Assembly: GCA_009667805.1 (NCBI GenBank)
Contig: CM019066.1
Span: forward strand, 333,318,077-333,382,076
DNA: 64,000 nt
DNA from: Leptobrachium leishanense
Taxonomy: Eukaryota; Chordata; Amphibia; Anura; Megophryidae
Direction: 5' to 3'
The notes beneath the pieces are model-generated. The model was not told where the DNA came from. It worked only from the letters and a program-made list of their open reading frames with translations, and made no database searches. Shown here piece after piece: positions 24,232 through 35,263 of this stretch (positions are counted from its first letter, which is position 1; the number at the start of each line of letters is the position of its first letter). Made by a program: the position numbers and the translations under genes.

Positions 24232-24306
24232 GTTGGTAAAACATTTCCCACTCATTGTTGGTAAAACATTTCCCACTAGTTGTTGGTAAAACGTTTCCCA
24301 ATCGTT
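24232..24306. repeat. Three tandem 25-bp units
   Basis: GTTGGTAAAACATTTCCCAC plus five bases, three times, the last with two or three substitutions. It lies just after the Tc1 insertion in the LTR-like segment and could be a U3/R enhancer-type repeat; that is inference. Confidence 0.93.
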
Positions 24307-24820
24307 TTGTTTACTGTATCTGGTATCCTGTCCTGTGCATACCTATACGTATATTTGTATTTGTGTCCCTAAGCGGTAGTTAGTTTCCCGACCACTTAAA
24401 GGATCGGAGGGGTAGATAGGGACTGTCTTAAGGGACTTGCATCGTGTTTGTAGAGATATATGTGACACAGAGTCTGCATTATAACACATTTTATCTAAAA
24501 CAAAAGCCACTGTACTGGTGCAGGGAGAGGCTGGAGTCCTATGGACCCCTGTATCTCCATTATGGACACCCCACAAGGTCAAGCAAAGTGTCATTGAAAA
24601 GGATAGAGTCTGGCCTTTCCAAACATGACCATATAATGGTCATACCAAACATGACCATATAATGTGTAAATATAAAAAAGTGAAAAAAAAAACAATTGCA
24701 ATTTTTCTCTGTTCTAAGGCAGCGTCATTATTCGTTTATAAAGCAATGTCACTGCACTAATTCACTTTCTCATTTTCCACACTGAGCAAATTTGAAAGTG
24801 ATGGCATAATGCGTTACTAT

Positions 24821-25728
24821 CAGGGTTATTCAAAGAGATCCGAATTGCTTGAGAAAGGTAACCGCATGCTGAAAATCAGCGTTCGGTTACCTTTCCTGGC
24901 CATTCGGCTATCCAGAGAGCAGGCAATTCGCCAAATCCTAGCGAATTGCCTGCACATACGGTGCCTGTTCGGTGCCTGTTCGAGGGCAGTGAAATCCCCA
25001 TGAAAAGCACTGCTTCGGCTATTCAGAGAACACAAACCAGCAGTGAAAGGTTCCACTAATGCCCTGCCATTCAGTGGTTTAATTCGGCAAGTTTATTCAG
25101 GAGAATCCCATAGGCTTCAATGTTAAAAATATTCCCGTTTTAATTCAATATCTAATAAACCGTTTATTATAGAATTCTGCAGTAAAAGGTTTCTGTATTT
25201 ATAGATTTTTTAGGATATTTTAAGCATTTTTCAGAATTTTTTTTTTTTAAAAATCCGATTTTTTTTTTTAAAAGTCCGATTTTTTTTTTTAAGTTTACTT
25301 ATTCTTTCTGTAACAGCCCTCTTTATTATCATTCCCTGGACCTCATATGCAAATTTCAGACATTTTCGCTCAGTAGTTTCTTTGCAAACAGCGTTTCATT
25401 TTCAAACATTCACACAAACTGTTTTGCTAATTTATTCACTGCCTCGTCTGCGGTCTCAGCTGCTTCGCTGCGGGTGATCGGCTCCTGCTTGGGTTTTTCG
25501 ACGGGTTAATCCAGATGTTTTTGGGGGTTTTCGGCGTGCATTCGGTGGGTTTTGCGGTTCGTTTGCGTCGGGTTTGCGGTAGCTTTTCCCTGCAATTCGG
25601 GGACCCTGTGGTTCTTGCTGAATACACCGCAGGGTCACCGAAATGGGATCAGCAAAACAAACCGAATTGAAGAGAACGAAAAGTCACCGAACGTGCGGTG
25701 ACTTTTCGAATCTCTTTGAATAACCCTG
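24821..25728 (+). mobile_element. Family A MITE, copy 3 (best reference copy)
   Basis: 908 bp with CAGGGTTATTCAAAGAG / CTCTTTGAATAACCCTG ends and TAT on both sides (24818-24820, 25729-25731), a 3-bp duplication as in PIF/Harbinger elements. The left subterminal hairpin is built on GGTAACCGCATGCTGAAAAT with CAGCGTTCGGTTACC; the right on CGAAAAGTCACCGAACGTGC with CGGTGACTTTTCG. The interior carries poly-T blocks and CpG-rich text ACCCTGTGGT..GAATACACCGCAGGGTC, itself an inverted repeat. No coding capacity. Confidence 0.92.
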
Positions 25729-25884
25729 TATGCATTATTTCATCTAAAAATGGGGGGGGGGCACTATGGGAAGGACTTGCCCCCGGGTTCCTTATGACCT
25801 TGCTACGCCTCTGGGCTGCGGTAAAGATATTTTAGGAAGGAGACTTCTCCTTAAACCCAGGATAAAACTAGTTAAAAACACTAA

Positions 25885-26788
25885 CAGGGTTATTCAAAGA
25901 GATTCGAAAAGTCACCGCACGTTTGGTGTCTTTTCGTTCTCTTCAATTCGGTTCCTTTTGCCGATCCCATTTCGGTGACCCTGCGGTGTATCCAGCAAAC
26001 ACCACAGGGTCCCCGAATTGCAGGGAAAGGCTGCCGCAAACCTGACGAAAACTAACCGCAAAACCCACCGAATGCACGCAGAAAAGCCACAAAAACATCT
26101 GGATTAACCTGCCGAAAACCAAGCCCGAGCAGGAGCCAAACACAGCGAAGCAGCCGAAGTAGCTGAGACCGCAAACGAGGGAGGTGAATAAATTAGCAAA
26201 ATAGTTTGTGTGAATCTGTGAAAATGAAACGCTGTTTGCAAAGAAACTACTGAGCGAAAATGTCGGAAATTTACATATGAGGTCCAGGGAATGATAATAA
26301 AGAGGGCTGTTACAGAGAAAATAAGTAAACTTAAAAAAAAAAAAATTCGGACTTTTTAAAAAAAAAAAAAAAGAAGAAAAATGCTTAAAATATCCTAAAA
26401 AATCTATAAATAAAGAGACGCTTTACTGCAGAATTTTATAATGAACGGTTTATTAGATATTGAATTAAAACGGGAATATTTTTAACATTGAAGTCTATGG
26501 GATTCTCCTGAATTAACTTGCCGAATTAAACCACCGAATGGCAGGGCATTAGGGGAACCTTTCACTGCTGGTTTGTGTTCTCTGAATAGCCGAAGCAGTG
26601 CATTTTCATGGGGATTTCACTGCCCTCGAACAGGCACCGAACAGGCACCGTATGTTCAGGCAATTCGCCAGGATTTGGCGAATTGCCTGCTCTCTGGATA
26701 GCCGAATGGCCAGGAAAGGTAACCGAACGCTGATTTTCAGCGTTCGGTTACCTTTCTCAAGCAATTCGGAGCTCTTTGAATAACCCTG
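25885..26788 (-). mobile_element. Family A MITE, copy 4, inverted relative to copy 3
   Basis: Same ends with TAA on both sides (25882-25884, 26789-26791). It aligns along its length with copy 3 in reverse, with only scattered differences. With 24821-25728 it makes a large inverted repeat of about 0.9-kb arms separated by 156 bases. Each copy has its own target duplication, so two insertions are more likely than an inverted duplication. Confidence 0.92.
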
Positions 26789-26892
26789 TAAAGTTACCTT
26801 TTAATCTTGCAGTGAAAAGGAGAGCAGAATCAGCAGCCCCTCTAGTCTCTACCAGAGAGACGCCAACATCCGATTCCTTAGTGTTCATCACC

Positions 26893-27175
26893 TGGAACCA
26901 GTTACAGTTACAAGTATTTATAAAGTGCTAACAAGATCCGTAGCGCTGTACAATGGGTGAGACATAACAAATATACATACAAGTTATACACATAGAATAG
27001 TAGGAGAGACGACCCTGCAGGAGAGCTTACAATCTAAGAGGAGAGGGATGACACACTTGGTGAGGGTAATAGCTGGGCATGTGAAGTAGTAGGGTGCATG
27101 TGGGCTGAATGAGAAGATGGAGCAAGAAATGTACAGTGCGGAATTATGGAGTGAACCGATAGGCTTCTCTAAAGT
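26893..27175 (-). repeat. Anuran dispersed repeat (CTTAGATTGTAAGCTC type)
   Basis: On the minus strand it reads CTCTCCTCTTAGATTGTAAG, then AACTTGTATGTATATTTG, then CATTGTACAGCGCTACGG and ACTTTATAAATACTTGTAAC. The same order of words occurs on the plus strand at 57143-57655, and the terminal part at 39429-39560. I recognise it as a common frog repeat; its class (SINE or LINE 3' end) I cannot settle. Confidence 0.75.
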
Positions 27176-27182
27176 AAAACAT

Positions 27183-27567
27183 CCAGAAAAATGCCTAAAA
27201 AGTTCTAAAAAAAGAAATAAATAGACTTTTTGCTGCAAATGAAAAGAATAAAGTTTAAATAAAAAAATTATAAAAACGGGATTTTTTTAACATTGAAACT
27301 TATGGAATTCGGCTGTTTAAACCTGCCAAACGAAAGCACAAAAAAATCTGGCAATTTCAACAACTTCTTTGGTGCTGTTCGGCGTATCTGAATAGATTAA
27401 CCATTACTTCTCTATGGGAGATTTCAATGTATTTCGCCGGCAACTTGTCAATATTTGGCGCATTGGCAACTTTTTGAATAGCCGAATTGACACGAAATTG
27501 CACCGTATGGTGAAATTCAGCATTCAGTGCAATTTGGTGGCAAATTCAGCACTGTGAATAACCCCTA
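27183..27567 (-). mobile_element. Family B MITE, one end
   Basis: Ends GTGAATAACCCCTATAG with the subterminal hairpin ATTGCACCGTATGGTGAAAT / CAGCATTCAGTGCAATTTGG, and shares the core GATTTTTTTAACATTGAAAC and AGATTAACCATTACTTCTC with the other family B copies. The distal end is missing. Confidence 0.75.
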
Positions 27568-29757
27568 TAGGGTTTGATGCTTGGCTACGAATCATACAGC
27601 ACAAAGTAAGGGAGCATTGTTCTTATTTTATACGATATTCATTGTCACATCAGTATTATTGGTTCTGCGACATGACACAATAGCCAACCAGTGGACACAT
27701 TACTTGTATAACTATGTATCTTTGTACCTATCTGTGTATCCACTGCAACACACAACTATCTATCTACCCTATCTCTTTCTGTCTTTCCCTTTTTCATCCA
27801 TTTTCAGCATGTTGCTTAGTATTCGCTTTCTCTGTGGGCATTCGTCCTGCTACCTCCTCTGTCTCTGCCACTCAAACCAATTTCATTCGTCCGCCGACTC
27901 TCATTTGGGATAATAGCCTCTTTTCTTGCTGCTGTCTTGTCATGTTTGATTCGGCAGCACAAGGACTCTAAATTAGTCAAAACGTTTGCACGCTGCGCTT
28001 CCTCCTCTGCCTTTAGCTGTTGTGGATGCACTGAACCACTTGATGCTGAAATTGATGATTGCTCGGGAAAAATAAGAAATTGCTGGTGGCTACCAGGGAG
28101 ATTCATTCACGCCGAGACCCTTTAAACAGCATGATGGGAGGCAAAGAGATTTCCTTCATTTTTCCTCTTGCCTAGCTAGCGCTTGCTTTGTACATGTGCC
28201 AGTTTCCCGCTGAGTGATTACAGTCCTGCTAGACCGGGTAGTTCCTGTGATTTCAGAAAAAAAAAGTAAAGCGATATAGCATTGTGCAGTTAAATTCAAT
28301 GACTTGCTGCTGTTTTAACTTTGCCGACTTGTAAAGAAGTCTCTTCGTGCCTTGTAATGCCTGTTTATTGAGTCTGGCTTGTTTCAGGCTCACCCCAGTA
28401 GAAGGATGACACCTGATGGGCTCTTTAGCTCGCTAACAGCAAGAAGCATCCTGATAGTTAAGATTTCTTTGATTTGCTTTTTTTTGTGTATGATAGCCTT
28501 GGTCTTTGCCATTATTAAAGTGTCTTAACATCTTGTGAGAGCTCCAAGCACCATCAGAAATGAGACCAACAGAAGTAAATCGCCGTTTTGGACCATGCAA
28601 ATTGCATATATTTCTATTTTAAACATGGTGAAACCACGACTTAAAATAAGCCTGGAGGCAGCTTTCACATCGCACGATGGATAAAATATTACAGCCTGCT
28701 ACCTACCTGTACCAGATGCCACCTTCCTCCTGCTTCTTGGTTATCACAAAACGAGGAAATCACACAACTGTGCACAGCTGATCCATTGACTTTTATGCTC
28801 TGACTTATAAATCAGTTTTTCGGCAAATAATTGCTCTTCAAGAGTGACAGGAAGGACCGCCCGGTGGGCAGATCATCTATCATCGCCCCTCCCACATGCT
28901 GACCGGAAGTAAGTGAAAATATCTGATTCTAGAAATACTAAAATTTTTACTGTATACATTGTGTCAGGAAAATTGCTATCAATAAAGAATTTACAAATAT
29001 TCTATCAAGTTCTTTTGGGCATAACAGTGTCACTTTAATATTGTGGGTGGAAAAAAATCCTCAGCTAATTAAATGTTGTTCTTTTGTTTATTAATCTCTT
29101 ATTATAATATGGTGGTTCTTGATAATATGCGAGATGTGCTCACAGTCCTAGACATGCGATGGACATACATCGCCTAGAATTCCAATGGTATGCCCACATG
29201 CAATGTGCACAAAATTAAAGTGCATGACTGAAGCTCAAGGTTTTGTCTACATGTGTGCAAGCTGACCTTCTCACCCAGTAACATGACGGCAGATGACAGA
29301 AGCTGATAGTAGATGTGATGTCATGCCTATGCCACGCTGGGTAGCAGGTCCATTCTGCTTTTCCCATAAATGGAACTGGTGCTGAGCGATGAATTGTATA
29401 TTATTAAAGACAATACCTGGCAGGTGTTTATGGGAAATGTACAGGTCTTCTTCAAAATATGATCCTTTTAATTGGCAGAATCCTTGTGTTTCCTAGGCAG
29501 AGTATACATGTAAGAGAAGAGCTATTTATGTTTGGAAGGATGGGGAGACCAGAGGATTTCTCAACTACTCCAGTGCTGCCGTTCTGCTGAAACTAGACCT
29601 TGTGGTTCAGTGAACCCCTGCCAGCAGTCCACTCACAATCGACCAACTCCATGGACCATTCAATGGCCAAGTTTAGTTTTGACTTCTATAATCACTGGCC
29701 TACGGCTCTAATACTTCTCATGTAGCCTACATCCATCAGGTAATACAGAGCATTGTA
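27568..29757. other. 2.2 kb of low-copy, repeat-free DNA
   Basis: One of the longest stretches without any visible transposon. Composition is even, with CpG-poor, complex sequence (for example 28100-28560). Open frames on both strands at 27581-28125 overlap, are short and lack clear splice borders, so I call no exon. It is a candidate for conserved non-coding sequence or host intron. Confidence 0.45.
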
Positions 29758-29765
29758 GCCTAAAA

Positions 29766-29947
29766 CAGTGTTTCTCAACCCTGTCCTCAAGTACCCCTAA
29801 CAGGCCACGTTTGCCAGATAGCTGAAGCACAGCACAGGTGATATGATTTGCTGCTCACTGATTGCTGGATTCAGTCTGCATTTCCCCAAGGTGATCCTTA
29901 AAACCTGTCCTGTTAGGGGGACTTGAGGACAGGGTTGAGAACCACTG
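29766..29947. mobile_element. hAT MITE, 182 bp, perfect 8-bp duplication
   Basis: Ends CAGTGTTTCTCAACCCTGTC and GACAGGGTTGAGAACCACTG are inverse copies, flanked by GCCTAAAA at 29758-29765 and 29948-29955. The whole element is nearly palindromic at its ends and carries TGATTTGCTGCTCACTGATT inside. Related copies lie at 45146-45328 and 62447-62630. The CAGTG..TCTCAACC terminus is typical of vertebrate hAT families. Confidence 0.95.
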
Positions 29948-29960
29948 GCCTAAAAACATG

Positions 29961-30846
29961 CAGGGTTATTCAAAGAGATCCAAATTGTGGCCGAAAGGTA
30001 ACCGAACAGTGAAATTCAGCGTACGGTCACCTTTCCTGGCCATTCGGCTATTCAGACAGCAGGCAGTTCGCCAAATCTTGGCGCATTGCCTGCACATACG
30101 GGTGCCTGTTCATTGCCTGTTCGAGGGCAGTGAAATCCCCATAGAGAAGCAATGCTTCATCTATTCAGAGAACACAAAGGCAGAAGGGAAAAGTTGCCGA
30201 ATTGCCCTGCTATTCAGTGATTTCATTCGGCAGGTTTATTCAGGGGAATCCCATAGGCTTCAATGTTAAAAATATTCCCGTTTTAATACAATATCTAATA
30301 AACCGTTGATTATAATATTCTGCAGTAAAGAGTCTCTTATTCATAGATTTTTTTTGGATCTTTTAGGCATTTTATGGGATTTTTTTGCAAAAAAATTGAT
30401 TCCATTATTCTTTTAAAACGTTTTTTTCTTTCTTCTGTGGATCTTATATGTAAATTTCAGATATTTTCCTTCTGTAGTTTCTTTGCATAAAGCGTTTCAT
30501 TTTTCAAACATTCAAGCATACTGTTTTTTTTTTCACTCCATTCGTCTGCGGTGTCGGCTTTTTCCGGGCTTTTTCCGGCGGCTGCTCTGCACTGTGATCG
30601 GCTCCTGCTCGGGTTTCTCCAGCGTGTTCGGCGACGTTAATCCAGATGTTTTTACGGAATTCGGTGTGCGTTCACTGGGTTTTGTAGTGCGTTTGCGGCG
30701 GCTTTTCCCTGCACTACGACGACCCTGTGGTGCTTGCTGAATACACCGCAGGGCGCCGAAATGGAATCGTCAAATTGCACCGAGTTGAAGAGAACGAAAA
30801 GTCACCGAACGTGCGGTGACTTTTCGATTCTATTTGAATAACCCTG
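29961..30846 (+). mobile_element. Family A MITE, copy 5
   Basis: CAGGGTTATTCAAAGAG start and GAATAACCCTG end, with both subterminal hairpins present. The left one has diverged (GGTAACCGAACAGTGAA / TTCAGCGTACGGTCACC). It begins five bases after the hAT MITE's target duplication. Confidence 0.9.
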
Positions 30847-30865
30847 TTGGTAACTTTAACCCTTA

Positions 30866-31291
30866 GGCTAGGGTCAGACTAACGCAGTATCAACGTGCGT
30901 TTAGCAGCACTAAATCACGGCCGTGCTAGCAGAAAATGACATCCAATGTCAGGCAGCATACGAAGAACGGCCGCACAAAAGTGCGGCTGCGCAACGCAAG
31001 TGGCAAACGAACGCATTTTTTCGAGAACGTGAAACCGCTAGTACTGACGTACAGAGTGCGCTGCGTCCGCTAGAGGCGTGTGTGCGTGATTAGGAGACGT
31101 CAGACGCTGCTAATGTCCGGCCAACATAATGTCCAGACGCAAAAAGGGTTTTATTGATGATCGGTACAAAATCACGGACGAAAATGCGCATGGTATGACC
31201 GCTATTGCGTATTCCGTGAAAAAATGCGTCCATTCGTTCGAACGCACTTTTTCACGGACAACGCGAAAAATGCGTTAGTCTGACCCTAGCC
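30866..31291. mobile_element. TTA-flanked MITE (GGCTAGGGTCAGAC ends), copy 1
   Basis: Inverted ends GGCTAGGGTCAGACTAACGC and GCGTTAGTCTGACCCTAGCC with TTA on both sides (30863-30865, 31292-31294). A 3-bp TTA duplication points to PIF/Harbinger. The interior is CpG-rich (ACGAACGGCCGC, TTTTTTCGAGAACGT). Copies at 46099-46525 and 62820-63242 (the latter inverted internally) align well. Confidence 0.92.
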
Positions 31292-31328
31292 TTAACGCCA
31301 ACATCCCATCTGGTGGAAGGCAGTCCTA

Positions 31329-31775
31329 GGCTAGGGTCAGACGAGCGTGATTTCTAAGGACTGTACGTCCGTGCACACGGAAGTACGTCAGTACGGAAGA
31401 CACAGTAGTGGCCACACAGTCTGTTTATTCACTGACGTATATTTTGACGGATGTAGGAGGGAAAATAAAATAAAAAGCAAAACCATTTTGTCCGTGAAAA
31501 ATGCTGGACGTATAAATGCAGTCCGTCTGACCACGTTCCATCACTCACACACAAAGCTATGCAGACGTTGCGGACGCAGCGCACTTTGTGCGGCCGTTCT
31601 AGGGGTTGTACGTACTTGCCTGCCTTGCGTCCGTGGGCCGCGGCCGTTGTGCGTCTGCAGTTCAGTGCGGACATACTTCGTGTAATGAGCTCCGATGGGC
31701 TTTCTTTCATGCTATCACGGACGTACTTTTAGGCGCAATCTCGGACGTGAACACTACGCTCGTCTGACACCAGCC
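31329..31775. mobile_element. TTA-flanked MITE, copy 2 (divergent subfamily)
   Basis: Ends GGCTAGGGTCAGACGAGCGT and ACGCTCGTCTGACACCAGCC; flanks CTA and TTA match at 2 of 3. Interior words (GTACGTCCGTGCACACGGA, AAAATGCTGGACG, GCGGACGCAGCGCACT) differ from copy 1 but match the fragment at 40365-40725. Confidence 0.88.
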
Positions 31776-31778
31776 TTA

Positions 31779-33324
31779 AATGTCGTAGTGCGGCATTGCA
31801 TGCCCACTGGCTTTCTGGCCCTCCCTCAGTCCACCTCCATTCCCAGCAGACCAATCGCCATCAATGGCTGCAGGGGGACTGCCTGAGTTCAAGCAGCCCC
31901 CCTGTTGCCAAGGACGAATATAAGCTCACTAGCACATAAGGTGGGCTGGAGGAGGGCCAGGAAGCCATGGGGTGTACTATGCCACCCTGCGGCATTGAAG
32001 GCCACCTATCTCCAAGACGTCATCATATCACATCAGGCAGTGGTAAGGAGTTAAAAAAAGAAAGTCAAAGCAAAAAAGCACAAAGAAATGATGAAAAAAT
32101 ATATAGAATTATGTTAAACTTTGTGTTGTTGTGAACAAACCCATGAGTTGTAACTCCTTGGAAAATTATTAGAACTTTTTTACTCAGTTCAAGAATGTTA
32201 GTGGCCAGAATTCCTATCAGTCACAAAATTTAGAGAATAATTCTGTTTATGACCAAAAGAGTTTTTAGTTAATTTTATGAAGATTAAAACATCCTGCTGG
32301 CTACTGGGAACATTTTTGTAAGCTATACTATATATCTGTAACATAATTTAGCTTGTGTAGTAACTCAGCCCCGTGGTGTGAACTGAATTAAAGGAACGTT
32401 GCATGTTTCAACATAAATGTGGCTATTAGCAGGAAATGATGGAGGAGGCCATTCCATTATACCATCATAAATATTCCAAATTAAAAGTGGATGGATACCA
32501 TACACCTCTTGCTAGAGCTGACATATTTGATTTGTGCAACAAGGGCCAGGAAGTAAGCATCCTGACTAAAGCAGGCGACATGATTCATCTACCAGCATGG
32601 GAATTAGCAGAAAGCTCCATTAATGATGTGATATATTTAATACATTTGTGATGGTATTGCACGTTGGAACGTTTAATTGGATAGGATGTTGCTATGTGTG
32701 TAATCTCAGCAGCTATCGCGCTATCACTAGGCTTTTAGGTTTTAATGTATTTATGTATGCGTGTCTCTACGTGTACGTATCTCATTGAGATTTCAGGGTA
32801 GTACACAAACACTAGACTAAATCATGGTCAATTTCAGAATGGAGACATGGGGGCACAGCTGAATGCAATGTACTTTTCTTTGGTGATGGTAATGTTGTAC
32901 CACTTGGTAGCCAACAAAATCATGATAAAGAAACAAAATAGTAAGTATTAATTAATATTATTCCACCCAAAGCAATGCGAGCATTAAATTTAGCTCATAA
33001 AGGCCCCCATAAAGCTCAAAGAATTTTTCTCCATCTGATAGCCGGTTTTATCGCTATAGTGGAGTGAAAGTGGCCACCCTTTCCCCCTACCTCACTGTAC
33101 AGGAAGCTTCAACAAGCATAACTTTATAGATTTATTCTGACAGACATGGTTGGAGGAAGAGCTCTGCTGCCACTCACTATAGTCACTCTCAGTGATCGCT
33201 GACTTCTTAAGGTATCTGCTGTTGGTGGTTAGGGTTTAGTAGCAGGAATGTCTGAGGATTACTTACATGGGAACCGACACAAAATGTTTGCCTGTAATAA
33301 AGAGGTCATACCTAGACGTATAAT
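31779..33324. other. Low-copy DNA, one weak exon-like stretch
   Basis: At 32417-32551 a frame reading MMEEAIPLYHHKYSKLKVDG ends at CAGGAA with GTAAGC, a good donor. The preceding acceptor (GGCTATTAGCAG) has a poor pyrimidine tract. I do not recognise the peptide and consider it more likely chance. Nothing else is supported. Confidence 0.35.
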
Positions 33325-33850
33325 TAGATACAAGAAAATGGTGTCGCGCCTGAGCCCTGCCGGGGCGGCTGCGTCCACCAGATGTATCCAGCCCAGTAAC
33401 ATGTATAAAACATAACAAGAAAAAAGATGTAATCTACGCTTACCCCTATAACACTATGGGAAACAAAACACAATTAGAGGTTTTAGTTTGCTTGAATGGC
33501 CATTGACGTTTTAAGCCCGCCTGCCATGTCAAGGCACCTCCAGTAAGACAGGTCCTATCTAATGAAGCCCCAAAGCTGCTCCCTGAGCAACCATATACGC
33601 TCATGCTGTTTCTCAGTCATGAGACAAGCTGGTGGGTTTTCCTTTAGCCCTCCCCAGAAAAATTCCACTTAGCGATTGGAAACAAAACTACGGTACGGGA
33701 CAGCTGCAAAGATGACCTGACTGGAAACACGACAAAATATACATAGATACGGGAAAATTGTGTCGTGCCTGAGCCCTGCTGGGGTGGCTGCAACAACCAG
33801 ACATATCCAGCCCAGTGACATGTATAAAACATAAGAAGAAAAAAAGAAAA
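33325..33850. repeat. Direct repeat pair of about 105 bp
   Basis: 33325-33430 and 33744-33850 share TGAGCCCTGC.GGGG.GGCTGC, then CAG..(A/G)TATCCAGCCCAGT and ACATGTATAAAACATAA. About 310 bases of unrelated text lie between. The spacing and orientation could suggest the flanks of a small element or a local duplication; I could not name it. Confidence 0.85.
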
Positions 33851-34105
33851 AAAAGTGTTATAATTGATAGACTGGAAAACAGGGAGGGCATTAGACATGT
33901 GCACAGCACAAAATTTCGTTTTGAACTAATGGATTAGTCCTAAAATGCAATTTATTTAGTTGCTAAAGAAATTCGTTTTCAGTTCTTTAGTATGAAAACT
34001 AATTTCGTTCATCCGAAAACCAGTGGATACAATTACTATTGTAGTGGCTCCTCAGAGGGCTGAGATCGCTGCTCGTTACAGTATCTCTCACTCTCAGCAC
34101 AATGT

Positions 34106-34235
34106 GGGCCATATTACATAGTTGGTGCTAACTTAACCAGAGCTGTTGTAAACTTCCCAGAGCCTTTATCGCCTATGGAGGTTTTCAGTTTACAACAGCT
34201 CTGGTTAAGTTAGCACCAACATTGTAATACTGCCC
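34106..34235. mobile_element. Foldback MITE, about 49-bp arms, nested in the hAT element
   Basis: GGGCCATATTACATAGTTGG with GTGCTAACTTAACCAGAGCT pairs with its inverse on the right; the loop is about 30 bases. A fragment with the same end lies at 54995-55070, and CACCAAGAATGTAATGG at 3818-3834 is the same terminus in reverse. Confidence 0.85.
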
Positions 34236-34485
34236 CGTATCAGGCAAAGCTGTTACAGTAACTGACTGCTGCTCATCACAGCGCTCAGAGTTTCTGTAAA
34301 AACTAGTAAATATATTTATATATAAGAGGTTAGAACAATATTATTTCCTTGTTTTACTGAAACTCTGAGCGCTGTTACAGTCAGTTACTGTAACAACTGA
34401 GCCTGATACATGTACTGAGAGATAATGTAACAAGCAGCCGATCTCAGTGCTCACAGCCACTGGATTTAAGGGCTAAAAAAAAAGT

Positions 34486-34715
34486 CTCCTCTCTGTATAA
34501 TGTTTAGAACATCCTCCTGCATTATTAATACCCCTCTTTGTATAATGTAGATAACAGCCTCCTGCATTAATGTCCCTCTCTGTATAGAACATTCTCTCAA
34601 TTATACCTTTCTCTGTATAATGTATATAACATCCTCCTGCATAATACCCCTCTCTGTATAATGTATAGAACATACTCCTGCATTAATTAATGCCACTCCT
34701 GTAGGACATCCTACT
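34486..34715. repeat. Short minisatellite, about 40-48 bp unit
   Basis: Four to five imperfect units of CCTCTCTGTATAATGTATAG followed by AACATCCTCCTGCATTAAT. A minus-strand open frame here (YREGYYAGGCYIHYTEKG) merely translates the repeat. Confidence 0.85.
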
Positions 34716-35182
34716 GCATTGGCATGTGGAGGGTGCAGAACTTCGGATGTTGCGATCTTCATTGCTGGTCTCCTTCACTCATCAATGTAATATCACAAAA
34801 AGACTGAAACTAAAATGTAGTGCATTTTATTTTAGTTTCTTTCGTTTTTTGTACTGAGCAGTTTCGTTTCTCTTGAGTCATACTAAAACTAAATTATCCC
34901 AAAATTCGGACTAAATCGTTTTAGTACTAAAACGAATGCACATGTCTAGAGGGCATGTTTGCAACTGCCAATGACACTGTGCCGTGCAGGAATTGAGGCA
35001 TTTAAGTGGGCAACTCACCCCTCGCACAACTTCAGGTCTCCAGCCTTTGCATACATGGTGTAAATTTATTTACTGTTTGTTTAATTTGGCTCTCTTTTTT
35101 TTCTTTTCACATTTCTTTGTAAGTCAAATATACAATACCAATTAAATTTAACCACTTTTATTCATCCAGTTCCATTAAACAC

Positions 35183-35186
35183 ACAC

Positions 35187-35262
<76 letters not shown>
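35183..35262. repeat. (CA)n microsatellite
   Basis: An almost uninterrupted CA run of nearly 40 units, probably length-polymorphic. Confidence 0.97.

Positions 35263-35263
<1 letters not shown>

Larger units (their letters stand above)
22199..24560 (+). mobile_element. LTR-like promoter-bearing repeat, split by Tc1 copy 2
   Basis: From TGTCATGTCTGCGGTCCC the text runs through GGGACGCGGCATG, then GAGCCAATGGGTTTAAAAG, a CCAAT box next to a TATA-like box as in LTR promoters, then a pyrimidine-rich leader. After the Tc1 insertion (22568-24177) it continues with a 25-bp triplication. I see no retroviral or gypsy coding region and cannot fix the right end, so this is a tentative partial LTR. Confidence 0.4.
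33892..34948. mobile_element. AT-rich hAT element with nested foldbacks (1057 bp)
   Basis: Ends TAGACATGTGCA and TGCACATGTCTA are perfect inverse copies, flanked by GAGGGCAT at 33884-33891 and 34949-34956 (perfect 8 bp). The interior holds a long imperfect palindrome (34020-34460: CAGTGG...CTGAGATCGCTGCTC pairing with GAGCAGCCGATCTCAG-like text and CCACTGG), interrupted by a MITE at 34106-34235, and a short minisatellite. No transposase. Confidence 0.93.
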
